A DNA stretch of 64,000 nt from Aradus depressus (Eukaryota; Arthropoda; Insecta; Hemiptera; Aradidae), in assembly GCA_963662175.1 (NCBI GenBank), contig OY759216.1, positions 50,609,087 to 50,673,086 of the forward strand, given 5' to 3'. The translations under genes were made by a program, and so were the position numbers. How positions within the stretch are numbered: the first letter of the stretch is position 1; the number at the start of each line of letters is the position of its first letter. This document shows positions 1-9,905 of this stretch, in pieces. The notes below the pieces were generated by a model. It had not been told where the DNA came from and ran no database searches. It saw only the letters and a program-made list of their open reading frames with translations.

Positions 1-30
1 AAGTAATTTTACTACATACATGGCCCCAGG

Positions 31-146
31 AGGGAGTTTTATCCTTGAAATAAAACTCGCTCCCGGACGGGATTCGAACCCGCAAACCGTTGTGAGACCA
101 TGCAACCAAAGCCTCTCTAGCCAGCACGGCCACCATGGCCCCCAAA
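31..146 (-). mobile_element. tRNA-derived SINE head, second family
   Basis: Read on the minus strand this starts GGGGCCATGGTGGCC and carries a polymerase III B box, GGTTCGAATCC (complement at 70-80), and an A-box-like TGGCCGTGCTGG (about 122-134) at tRNA spacing. A hairpin with arms GAGTTTTAT / ATAAAACTC follows the head (about 33-65). A functional tRNA is unlikely because the arms do not close into a cloverleaf. It differs from family A in sequence but has the same head-plus-hairpin design. Confidence 0.6.
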
Positions 147-881
147 TACATAGTTCATAAGTTGTTAGATTTTTGTGTGAGTCTCATTCATTTTTCTATA
201 GTGAAGTGGTGACTGACAAATGGAATAAGGAAATGAAGAGCTGGATGGATGGACCCCCCTCAAAAAAATGTAGGAGGCAGAGTCTAATTAAAACCGAGAA
301 GGGGAGGGGGGCGAAATGGAAAAATGATGTGACAGGCTTGGTGGGGCCTTTTTTTTAGGGGACCACAGTCAGCTCGCTCTGTCCTCCGTCCCTTCAGTCG
401 TTGGAATTTTAATTGATTTTCCAAAAAATCCCAACCCTTTATTTCCAAATGATAGGAAAATTGTAGAAGGCTGAAAAGTAGCCTGAGGTATTTCCACATT
501 TTACCTTGAAGGTTACTCTGTGGCATCAGTTTTTAACATTTTTGTCATCTAGTTTTCAGCCGATTCGTCGACTCTTGGCAAAAATGCAGTATAAGACGGG
601 ATAGGGACATCCACGATAGTTGCACATTGGTCGACCGGTGGCTGCCCCCAGCCCGTCACAGCATCATATTAATTTATTTTTTGCGGGTGCTCCGGCAAAT
701 CACCCGAACCGATATCGTCGGGGAAAGGGTTAATGATATATGTATGATGGTTTTATTTACAAAATAATGCTGTGGATGTCTGGGGGCGACAGCCTCTTGT
801 CCCTTACGGGAAAGACTGGCGCTCCCAACCTCCTTGGGTTATGGCTCTCTGTCGGCGCCGAGAGAGCTCGAGATGGTTAGG
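147..881. other. No gene seen
   Basis: Mixed-composition DNA with only short chance reading frames. I see no recognisable protein, RNA gene or clear repeat structure. Confidence 0.5.
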
Positions 882-951
882 CCACAGTAGTCAGGCTCAT
901 GTCCGCCAGAGTTACAAAAGAGCGCTCTTGCAGTAGGCGACATAACCGCAT
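882..951 (+). mobile_element. Family A SINE, 3' fragment
   Basis: Matches the 3' body of the family A SINE: hallmark strings CACAGTAG, GGCTCATGTCC and AGTAGGCGA in order. Head and tail are missing. Confidence 0.6.
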
Positions 952-961
952 AAAACCGTCC

Positions 962-1115
962 AGAAATGTAGTTTTGAAAAAAAAATGTTATACGTTTGCT
1001 CGATATACGCGAAAACCAATAGTCCTATCGAGAGAGTGGTTACCAAAAATGTTCATAATTTAATTTCAATGTAATTTACGACCATGTTTAAACACCCCGA
1101 AGAATGTAAAATTAA
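962..1115. repeat. Diverged fragment of dispersed repeat C
   Basis: Shares the order 'ACGTTTGCTCGAT...CCTATCGA...ACCAAAAATGTT' with a better copy at about 54860-54950. No coding content. Confidence 0.3.
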
Positions 1116-1135
1116 TTTTCGTAGGTTAATGAGTC

Positions 1136-1412
1136 ACTATGATTCATGCCCGGGCTTTAAATACAAGGTCATATCGCCTACTACCAGAGCGCTCTTTCGT
1201 CACTTTGGTCGATATTAGCCCGACCTTACTATGGGAGTCCTAACTTTTACCTACCCGAAAATTATATTCACCTAGCGTAGGGGTCATAAAGGAGTACCTG
1301 ACATCGTACAAGCTCGGAACCATATAGCCTTACGTTCTTTCCGAAGGATGGCTTAAGTTTATTTTACCTCCCAGATAAAATTAACTGGGCCTTGGCCGGG
1401 TTTCGAACTACA
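1136..1412 (-). mobile_element. Family A SINE, head truncated
   Basis: Runs from the 3' tail motif (CATGCCCGGGC on the plus strand) through the conserved body and the AT-rich hairpin, and stops in the B box (GGGTTTCGAAC). The rest of the tRNA head is replaced by the 150-bp LINE-derived array that starts two bases later. Confidence 0.75.
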
Positions 1413-1413
1413 G

Positions 1414-1792
1414 CTTATGGAATAGATGAGATTCCTTGAGGAAGGCGACCAGCCGATCTATGGCAGCACCGTCATCACCCAGAGCTTCAAACAACGAAGT
1501 AAAGTGAAAGCTAAAGGACACTTTCCAAACAGAATTAAAGACATCTCCATGAACTACATGCTGCTTATGGAATAGATGAGATGCCTTGAGGAAGGCGACC
1601 AGCCGATGTATGGCAGCACCGTCATCACACAGAGCTTCAAACAACGAAGTAAAGTGAAAGCTAAAGTACACTTTCCAAACAGAATTAGAGACATCTCCAT
1701 GAACTACATGCTGCTTATGGAATAGATAAGATGCCTTGAGGAAGGCGACCAGCCGATGTATGGCAGCACCGTCATCACACAGAGCTTCAAAT
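1414..1792 (-). repeat. 150-bp tandem array made from a LINE 3' coding end
   Basis: About 2.5 copies of a unit that begins CTTATGGAATAGAT at 1414, 1564 and 1714, so the period is exactly 150 bp. The period is a multiple of three and the minus-strand frame stays open through two units. Each unit encodes an ending like DDGAAIDRLVAFLKESHLF, the kind of C-terminal tail seen in LINE ORF2 proteins with an RNase H domain. Duplication of part of the LINE below explains it. Confidence 0.75.
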
Positions 1793-2020
1793 AAATTCCT
1801 TGAAATCCTGTGCTGCCTTCTGTCCTGTCTGTCAAACAGGAAGCCATAAGTGAGGCGGGAGTGACCTATCCTCAGTCTCGTGATGACCTCTTCCTCTCTC
1901 AGACGATGTCCAGGGCAGGACGCCTCTCTTGATCATTCTCAGTTTGTTGTCCGTAACATCATTCCACAGGCGCTGCCAATTCTCAGCGATTCTGAATAGG
2001 ATTTGTAGGATGTTTTTGTA
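1414..2020 (-). pseudogene. Decayed LINE ORF2 C-terminus (RNase H-type tail)
   Basis: On the minus strand two frames joined by a frameshift near 1885 give a typical end of an I/Jockey-type LINE ORF2: a segment with NKLRMIKRGVLPW, then EEEVITRLRIGHSRLTYGF, then the tail ending HLFHKL and a stop. The RLRIGHSRLTYGF block is a family signature. Only the last part of the protein is present, it is frameshifted, and its final ~50 codons are tandemly duplicated. It joins repeat C at about 2010-2025. Confidence 0.7.
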
Positions 2021-2024
2021 GGAT

Positions 2025-2445
2025 TTATTTGTAATGTTTAAATGGTAACGCATAGCAACGAATTTTATAATATGGTTTTAATATAGGTAGTTTTTTATTA
2101 GAAAATATAAAGAAAAAAAATATATTGTGGCCATAGCAGGACTTTCTTATACTAACAACTCCACCTCCCCCTCTGAAATTTATTTCAAACTAGCATTACG
2201 GGGTATATGAAAGCCATTGTCAGAATTACGTTGTACAATGAAGCGAAGAAAGCAGGAGACGCCACGTTACTCTCATATACAATGGGTACTACAGGCAGGT
2301 ACCTTCAAGGTCCAAGTATCATACTTATATATCGTTCTGTAGGTCCACATCCAGAAGTTCGTTGTTGGCTACTGAAATGTAATATAGTCGAATCCAGTCT
2401 TCCTCCAGTAGCAACTTGAATGAGAGGGTGATCTCTAAGCGTGCT
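2025..2445 (+). repeat. Dispersed repeat C plus foldback-arm fragment
   Basis: Positions 2025-2260 share 'GTGGCCATAGCAGGAC', 'CATTACGGGGTATATGAAAG' and a TTGTACAATGAA motif with copies near 31000-31210 and 34960-35040. Positions 2335-2445 match an arm of the foldback element at 5158-6370 (GTTGTTGGCTACTGAAAT, then CCTCCAGTA). Small reading frames here look incidental. Confidence 0.45.
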
Positions 2446-2454
2446 TGGTATAAG

Positions 2455-2810
2455 AAACGAAAATTTCATGTTTTCCGACCTCCAGGTATCAAATATGAAA
2501 AGTCGTCGTAAATGTCCGGCCAATATACCTCCCCAGAACAAATTAATGAAATAACTTTTCACTACCCTCCAAAACCAGTCGACCATTTGCGCTAATATTC
2601 AATAGTTAACTTATATAGGGGTACTAAATCCTCATACTAAATTTTTTGTCGATACATCCATTAGAACGTCATTAAAGTTTTTGATTTCCTCAGAACCCCT
2701 TTTCCCTTCAGCCGATATCGCTGAAATTGGATAGGTTATGTCCTCATTGGTTTTTGACTTCAAATATGAAATTTCATATACGATACATTCATTATATTTA
2801 TATATTTCAA
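2455..2810 (-). repeat. Family B repeat, rearranged copy
   Basis: A short forward piece (CATGTTTTCCGACCTCC at about 2467) is followed by a reverse copy: CCCCAGAACAAATTAATG, CCAAAACCAGTCGACC, GCGCTAATATTCAAT, then the modules with TCAGCCGATATCGCTGAAAT. The middle of the full element is missing and the pieces face opposite ways. Confidence 0.6.
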
Positions 2811-3060
2811 ATATGATGATTTAAAAAAATAAAATATTTAAAAACAACATAGATACTTCATTTATGTTGGAATTAATTAATGGTAAAGATTGGCAGCTAC
2901 TGGTTAAATTATTGCAAAAAGGCTTAGGATTTCAGAAACTGTGAATTAAATAAATAAGAACAAAGATATATTTATTTTATGTTTTTATTTGTATTTTAGA
3001 AAGAAAAAATTGTTAATAAGTTTACAAGAAATAAGATTATAAGTTTATAAGATAATATTA
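2811..3060. other. AT-rich, nothing recognised
   Basis: Simple AT-rich sequence with poly-A and poly-T runs and no open frame of note. Confidence 0.5.
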
Positions 3061-3063
3061 TTT

Positions 3064-4130
3064 ACTAGCTGACCCGACACGTCGTTCTGTCAAGAGCTAT
3101 TGGACTGTTTTTTTTTTTTCCACTTGGAGCCACAGCTAGTTCCTAGAAGGCCGGGCACCTTAGATAGCATGCGCCTTGCAACTCCGTGCAACCAGCTATT
3201 AAGTTCTTAGGACCGCTGAGCAACACAGATAGTACGTAGTTAGGAACGTTGGGCACCGCAGGTAGTATGTGCCTTGCAACAGCGGATGCCCTAGGTATTT
3301 TGTGCTTAAGAACGCTGGTGAGAGCTATTATTTACCGTGCAACGGTGGACCTCCCATGTAATACATGCTTAGGAAACCCACTCTATTAAAATTTGGGCTA
3401 TATCCCATCTTTAAGAATGCTCCATGTGAGATTCATTCAGCTTTAATGCATCCCCGCCCCTCCCGTCCAATAGGGTCACAGCCTATTTTTAAATAGTGCT
3501 TTTGAAACTACTATTTAGGTATATGCTTGCATACCCCCCTCCCGTTGACAATTTTGAGACGTCACATATCCTTTTTTTGTTTTTGTCTTTTAAGAATACT
3601 ACATGTGAAATACTATGACAATCCGACCATTCGTTAATGAGCTACAACTATTTTATGCTAAGGCCTACCCCCAAAACCCCCCTCCCTTTCAAAATGTTGA
3701 GATGCCATACACCCTATTCTTAAATTCGGGCTTTAAGAATACTACATGTGAAATTCCATGACAATCCGATCATCTGTTAATGACCTATCAGTATCTTTAT
3801 ATTTACGCCTACCCCCACAACCCTCCTCCCTTTTGTGACGTCACACAATTTATTTTTCGATTTGGCTTTCAAGAATACTGCATGTGAAATTCCATGACCT
3901 TCCGATCATCCGTTAAAGACCTATCACTATCTTTATATGTAGGCCTACCCCACAACCCCCTCCCTGTTTTTTTAAATTTGGTTTTTTAGAATACTACATG
4001 TGAAATTCCATGACTATCCGACTATTAGTTAATGAGTTACCGGTATCTTTATACTAAGGCCTACCCCCACAACCCCACCTCCCGTGCAAAATTTAGCCAT
4101 TCATTTTTATTATATAGATATAGATATGTA
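3064..4130 (+). repeat. Degenerate modular repeat beginning 'GCTGACCCG'
   Basis: Opens with TAGCTGACCCGACACGTCGTT, a start I recall from widespread arthropod repeats (from memory, not checked), and ends in TATATAGATATAGATAT. From about 3405 to 4090 a module repeats about five times: AAGAATACTACATGTGAAAT, CATGACAATCCGA, CTATCAGTATCTTTATA, GGCCTACCCCCACAACCCC. Spacings are about 117-180 bp and copies are well diverged. No coding potential. Confidence 0.5.
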
Positions 4131-4255
4131 AAAACTGAATAAAACGAAACAGTAAGTAAATGACAAAGATGTCTTCATAAAAGGTGACATTAATGTATAT
4201 ATGTTTTGTATGTAATTTTCTGTTATGTTAATTGAATAAAGACATTACTACTACT

Positions 4256-4590
4256 ACATTCATTATATCGGCAGTTATTGAGGTTTTATGTTAGGCCACC
4301 TCACTAATACCCCTCTTCCTTTGGGTCGATTTGGCTGAAAAACATTAGGTGAAGTCGTTAAAGGATTCTGGATACACATATAAAATTGCGTGTCGATACA
4401 TTCAATCTATCGGGAGTTATTGTAAACACATATAAGGATATGAGGATTTAGGAGCACCTATGTAAGTCAACTATTGAATATTAGCGCAAACGGTCGACTG
4501 GTTTTGGAGGAGGAGCGAAAAGTTAATTGATTAATTCTGGGGAAGTACATTGCAGGTGAGTCACCGACGACTTTTTCTTTCTATGTCTCA
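4256..4590. repeat. Family B repeat, reverse and forward pieces fused
   Basis: Positions 4256-4436 are a reverse piece (GGCAGTTATTGAGG, TCGATACATTCAATCTATCGG). Positions 4437-4590 are a forward 3' end (AGCACCTATGTAAGTCAAC, GGTCGACTGGTTTTGG, CTGGGGAAGTACATTGC, CACCGACGAC). The junction makes a head-to-head chimera. Confidence 0.6.
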
Positions 4591-5157
4591 AAACTAATAT
4601 TTCGAGCTTTGGATGGAAGCCGATTAACCTAGATGTTGTCTGTTACCGTTCGGAAAGGGAGGCAAAAAGTGGAAGAGAAGAAGGGAGAGATGTGGTTAAG
4701 CTGCCATACGGTGGTAAAACTTTACTGCCAATATCCAACCACTCAAAGTCGAGAGGAGATTAAAACTAAAGGCAACTTGTGGAAGGAAGAGTGGGAGGTC
4801 ACACAAGGCACCTCTACAGCTGCTGTCTCCACACCAACTTCATATAGGACTTTGTAACACTTTCAAAGGGAGGGCAAAGTTGGTTCAGTCAAATGTCCTG
4901 CCCCTTAGGGCTTAGTCAAGTGTTATGGCTGCTTAGTGCCATAGTTCAAGTCAGTTAAGTCAGTCCGGCTTAGATTAGGAGTTGTACAGTGGATTGGAGG
5001 AGGTTCTGGTTCTTCGTTCTTGACCTGCGGCCTGCCCTTTGTTTCATACTTCGAAATCTTAAAAAGAAAATACCAAAGAAAACTTTAACTACATTATATT
5101 ATGCATTATTACATTCTGTAATTAATTACGGTTAAATACATTGAGGAGCTTATATGG
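4591..5157. other. No gene recognised
   Basis: A 74-codon frame at 4633-4857 has no recognisable motif and no neighbouring signals. Otherwise featureless. Confidence 0.4.
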
Positions 5158-6370
5158 AAAAAAAGTTTCGAAGCTGACAACGGACATATGACAAAGCTTC
5201 GTTGGAATTTCACATTCATTAACATGAAAACAAGAAATCCGTTTGAAGGGAAGGGACTTGCTCCCTTCTATCTCATAGTCTCTTAACAATAAAATATACT
5301 GGTGGGCCTATGCTTTGAACCTAGGGACCTAAGCATCCGATGATCTTGTCCCTTTCTTACCTAGTCGTTTATACTGTCAAAAACCAAGCCCTTCATAAAG
5401 GATCGAGTCTCCCAGTTTCCTTAACAAATTTGAGAATTTGAGATCTCCTCTATGATCGCATCTTCATATTCTCTTTCCCGAGTCTCGCCTTGTTAACATT
5501 CTATTTCAACGGATTTATAATAAAGGTGCAAAACGAGATTTCCACCTCGGTATTTTTATCCTACCGGAGGAACAATGGATTCAATTCTTAAATAATATAT
5601 TTCAGTAGCCAACAACCCACTTCTGGCTGTGAACCTACAGAAAAATGGCTGCTAAATCCGTACGGAGAAGAATAAAACAGACCCTGAATGAATCTGACTT
5701 CATTATTGTTTGGTACTGGGTATATGAAAGTAATGTGCAGGCGTCTGCAGTTTTCTTTGTTGCATTGTGCAGTGTGATTCTGAGAATGACTTTCACAATG
5801 CCATCCTCTCTTTTTGAAAGAAGTGCAACTCATAAATTTCTTTAATTCCCCACTTCTTGAAAACAATAGGTACAATAAAGAAATTTAAAGTTCAATTAAA
5901 AATGTTCTTCTCTTTGCTCAAAACGTTTTTTGTGTAATATATTAGACGTGGCCATAACAGGACTTTTTTTATGTCAACTTCTTTAATACACATCTCTCTT
6001 TGGCAGCCATTGTCCTATAGAGGTGGGTTGTTGGCTACTGAAATATATTATTTAACAATAGAATCTATTGTTCCTCCAGTACGAACTTGGTAACTGTGTG
6101 TATAAAAATACCGAGGTGGATATCTCGTTTTGCACCTTTATTTTATAATATATTATTTATATATTTTATGTCCGTTGAAATAGAATGTTAACAAGGCGAG
6201 TCGAGAAAGGGAATATGAGATAGAACGGAGCAAGTCCCTTCACTTCAAACGGATTCACTGATTTACTTGTTTTCATGTTAATGAATGTGAAAGTCTAACG
6301 AAGCTTTGTCATATGTACACAGCGTACTTCATTGTAGTCCGTTGTCAACTTTGAAACTTTTTTCTCACAA
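5158..6370. mobile_element. Foldback-type element with long inverted arms
   Basis: The left arm (about 5158-5655) and right arm (about 6000-6370) are reverse complements with few differences. Shared landmarks are GTTTCGAAGCTGACAACGGA, CATATGACAAAGCTTCGTT, CATTCATTAACATGAAAACA, CCTTGTTAACATTCTATTTC, GGTGCAAAACGAGAT and TTCAGTAGCCAACAACCCA. The 345-bp centre contains a repeat-C-like piece and no transposase frame. The left arm has about 185 extra bases. No target duplication was identified. A foldback or MITE-like non-autonomous DNA element is the best fit. Confidence 0.7.
5287..5471 (-). mobile_element. Insertion in foldback left arm, possibly tRNA-derived
   Basis: About 185 bp present in the left arm but absent from the right arm at the equivalent place (between CTCATAGTCTC and TCTCTTTCCCGAG). 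On the minus strand it contains AGGTTCAAAGC, close to a B box. The A box is weak, so SINE origin is only a suggestion. Confidence 0.3.
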
Positions 6371-6479
6371 TGAAATGGGGAGAAAAAATGTTCAAATCAT
6401 TGTCCGACACTTCTGTTCTGGATTTCCACCGAAATCGTCTAAGTTCACGTATTTTCATTCGATATAAATGATTTGTTTT

Positions 6480-6970
6480 TACTTCTCCAACTAAACGAAG
6501 TGTAGGGGAAGTTATATTATTGGTGAGAAATTTCGAACATGATAACGTCTGATGGACGCGACACGAACTTTCTATGAGTATCCAGAAGCCCTATTGATTT
6601 CCACACAAAAACTCTAATAACTGCATACTAATAAATGTGTTGACATGAAATATCACTTGTAAATTAAAAAACCAATAAGGACGACACCTATTAATTTTCA
6701 GAGGAATCTGCCTCAGATCAACATCAATCAACTGAGTCAATAACTGCGCTCTAATAAATGTAACAACCTGAAATTATATATGTATGTCCAGAACCCTCCA
6801 AGGACAACACCTATTGATTTTCTGCCAAATCGGCCAAAGGAAAGAGGAGATCAGAGGAATGGGGAACGTATCGACACGAAATTCAGAATGAGAGAGGGAA
6901 AACTTTATTGATTAATTTGCACTGGGGAAGTACATTGGCGCTGATTCACTGTCTACTTGTTTCTTTATTT
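6480..6970 (+). repeat. Family B repeat, old forward copy
   Basis: Starts with a decayed 5' hairpin (ACTTCTCCAACTAAACGAAG...GGGGAAGT), runs through modules with AAGGACGACACCTATT and AAATCGGCCAAAGG, and ends CTGGGGAAGTACATTGG plus a decayed GATTCACTG. No coding frame. Confidence 0.6.
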
Positions 6971-7496
6971 TTTATTTTTAATTGTGGATAGAATTGTTCG
7001 TTCAAATGTGTCATGCAGTTAGTGGACATTTCCTGTTTCGTATGATGATTTGTACAAGCAGCATAAAACAAAATTAGTGATGCTGATTTCTAAGCATCAT
7101 AATGAAGAGTCACACGTTCCAAATATAAAATATAATTGAAGCGCTTCATTATCTGATTTGACACCCGATGAAATGTGACAAATGAAATGCCCGCTGTCTC
7201 CCGAAGTTGGGAATTTAATATCCCTTCATTATCACCGGTGAATAAACAATATGGGTTTAACTTGGACAGCCTCTAGGTCTGGTTGAAATATCAACACGGT
7301 CTGTAAATGTGAACGGGGTTCTACTAAAAGTTCACGAACAATTGAACTTCCTTTAATGGACCTGTACGAGAGCTTTTGTCTGATTAGATCTTGGAAAGCA
7401 GAGGCATAGAAGGCAGGAGCATCCAAATTTTCATTCTTTCGTATATCTCTGCAGAGTGAACATTATAGTAAGATGTTGTGAGATGAGCGTTATCAA
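6971..7496. other. No gene seen
   Basis: AT-rich single-copy-looking DNA. A 64-codon minus frame at 7232-7426 has no recognisable feature. Confidence 0.4.
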
Positions 7497-7858
7497 AGAA
7501 GTTGTCTTCCCTTTTCCTTAGAAGCTGTTGTAGTCTTCTCACTTCCTTAGAAGCTGTTGTTGTCTTCCCACTTCCTTAGAAGCTGTTGTCTTTCCACTTC
7601 CTTAGAAGCTGTTGTTGTCTTTCGACTTCCTTTGAAGATGTTGTTGTCTTCCCACTTCCTTAGGAGCTGTTGTTGTCTTCCCACCTCCTTAGAAGCTGTT
7701 GTTATCTTCCCACTTCCTTAGAAGCTGTTGTTGTATTTCCACTTCCTTAGAAGCTGTTGTTGTCTTCCCACTTCCTTAGAAGTTGTTGTTGTCTTCCCAC
7801 TTCCTTAGAAGCTGTTGTCTTCCCACTTCCTTAGGAGCTGTTGTTGTCTTCCCACTTT
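7497..7858 (+). repeat. 29-bp minisatellite
   Basis: About 12 copies of a 26-29 bp unit around CCTTAGAAGCTGTTGTTGTC followed by TTCCCACTT. Variants lose one TTG triplet or change single bases. The plus strand is pyrimidine-rich and pauses only at GAAG. Confidence 0.9.
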
Positions 7859-7979
7859 TAAGGGAAGACCTGATAGTAGCGCAAGACTCCCTACTCGCCA
7901 AGTTAACTCGGGCTGTCTACAGAATAATGGCTCAGGAAATCTTCCCTTCTAAACTGTTTTTAACCTTCTCAATTGCAAG

Positions 7980-8210
7980 TATAAACAGACCGAGTTGTCT
8001 GTTGATTAACAGACCGAGTTGTCTACCGATCTATTCTTTGTACTGAAGTCCGAGTTGTCTGTCGATTAACCTTCTTAAACTTTCTAAATTTTCTTAACCT
8101 TATCTACTTTCTCAACCTTATAAACTTTCTTAATCTTCTTAACCTTCATTTTCGTAACCTTCTTAAGTCTCTAAACTTTCTTAACCCTTTCAAGTAACCT
8201 TCTTGCATGC
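7980..8210 (+). repeat. Degenerate short tandem repeats
   Basis: Three copies of GACCGAGTTGTCT (or CCGAGTTGTCTGT) at about 7988-8062, followed by an irregular TTCTTAACCTT-type repeat to about 8200. Confidence 0.6.
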
Positions 8211-9235
8211 TGGAGGGACGGCACGTGAAGGGCTGCTGTCTGGGAAACTAACGGGGAGCAACAACGAGAGCCAGTTGGTGGTCTCCAAACACCTGTTTGA
8301 TACTCGGCCGCCTAGTAGTAGCGGTTGACATAGAGGCTCTCGTGTCGATGCTCAGCCTGGACTCCACCAAAAGAGTGGGCTTATGACTGCAGGAGCGGTC
8401 GCAAAGGGTGCCAAAATCCAAACATTGGAATAGTCGACGCACGTTGAATGTGCACTATGGGAGACGTCCTTTTTAAAGTTATTTTGGGAGTTGATTTCCT
8501 AGGGAAAAAAATGACCGGCTTTCATTCAAGAAGAACGTATTGAACATTAAGGGCAACCGAATCTGGGGTCCACCTGGGGCTTAGTTTGAAACAGGAGGGG
8601 GGCAGTTACGGTGCTGGGGCACCACGAAATTGTCGTTACAGTCTCAGTTTCCGGTCCACGAAGAGTTTTCGGGGGCATGACAGCCGTTCAAGAAGACTTA
8701 GGTCCGTTAAAGCCTCCTGCTTCCTGGGTCCTTCTTTGGTGTATGAGTACAGCTTGAGGGCCATTGTAAACTGGATATGAGTTTCTGCTCTCTTCTATCG
8801 CCGACGTCGAAACTTGTTCTTTCAAAGCTGTCTCCCAGCAGCAAAGGTCGAAATCGGACTTTACCCACTCCGGATGGGAGCTATAAATACTACGGGCTTC
8901 CCCGTTATATACACGGACGGAAGGACAGGAAAAGGGCCTTCTTCTCACCCATCCAGTTATTCAGGTGGCTAATGGTCTCAAATCCCAGCCCTCGAATTCC
9001 CGTTGTATGCTTTTGCCTACACCACAGGCCTGACAAACCTCTGGGCCTCTCGACATGTCTCTCGGTTGCCCCATCCAGTCTGTCGTTGCACTTCTTCATT
9101 CTCTGAGCATTTGGTTCATTTCAAAGATCCCATCGTTTCCACCACCAGTAGCTTTTTTCAACTTAAAACTAATTTTTTTTTCAACAATCAACATATGCTG
9201 ATTTATTTTTTATTATATTTCTAAAAATGCGGGCT
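8211..9235 (+). mobile_element. Possible LTR-retrotransposon 3' end
   Basis: This GC-richer stretch has a short frame ending in TAG (8581), then ACAGGAGGGGGGC, which looks like a polypurine tract, then AGTTACGG, a start seen in some Gypsy-group LTRs. A TATA-box-like CTATAAATAC lies at about 8881, about 280 bp into the proposed LTR. I could not find the matching LTR, a defined end or a target duplication, so this is inference from layout only. An unrelated promoter is an alternative. Confidence 0.3.
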
Positions 9236-9242
9236 ACACTTT

Positions 9243-9330
9243 GACGTGAGTGGGTGAGAGGTGGTGGGTAAGAGGTGGTGAGTGAGAGGTGGTGGGTAAG
9301 AGGTGGTGAGAGAGAGGTTGTGGGTGATTG
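9243..9330 (+). repeat. Short G-rich tandem repeat
   Basis: Irregular 16-17 bp units of the type GTGGGTAAGAGGTGGTG, about five copies, directly before the 150-bp array. Confidence 0.8.
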
Positions 9331-9905
9331 TGGGCGATCCAAGTGGCCTTCCTGGATTGGTCATTACCCGCTCCTGCCATGAAATAAAGCTCCCGAGACC
9401 ATCAGTAGAACATTTGACAGGGCAGCATCATCTCTTCTATTCCTCTGGTACACCTTTCCGCAGGTGGGAGTTCCTGATTGGACATGATCCAAATGTTCTT
9501 CCTGGATTGGTCATTACCCGCTCCTGCCATGAAATAAAGCTCCCGAGACCATCAGTAGAACATTTGACAGGGCAGGATCATCTCTTCTATTCCTCTGGTA
9601 CACCTTTCCGCAGGTGGGAGTTCCTGATTGGACATGATCCAAATGTTCTTCCTGAATTGGTCATTACCCGCTCCTGCCATGAAATAAAGCTCCCGAGACC
9701 ATCAGTGGAACATTTGACAGGGCAGGATCATCTCTTCTATTCCTCTGGTACACTTTTCCGCAGGTGGGAGTTCCTGATTGAACATGATCCAAATGTCCTT
9801 CCTTAATCGGTCATTACCCGCTCCTGCCATGAAATAAAGCTCCCGAGTCCATCAGTGGAACATTTGTCACAGTTGGCTCATCTCTTCTATTCTCTTCACT
9901 TCTGT
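9331..9905 (+). repeat. 150-bp tandem array (satellite-like)
   Basis: The anchor TGGTCATTACCCGCTCCTGC recurs with repeats starting at 9351, 9501, 9651 and 9801, so the period is exactly 150 bp. About 3.6 copies, nearly identical until the last, which decays after 9865. A 167-codon plus-strand frame crosses three units because 150 is divisible by three. That frame has no recognisable motif and is probably incidental. Confidence 0.9.

Noticed and set aside
62..145. Functional tRNA gene
   Set aside because: B box is perfect but the rest does not form a cloverleaf, and a SINE-type hairpin follows directly.
9303..9806. A 167-codon frame in the 150-bp array
   Set aside because: It is open only because the unit length is divisible by three; no start context, no motif, and it collapses in the last unit.
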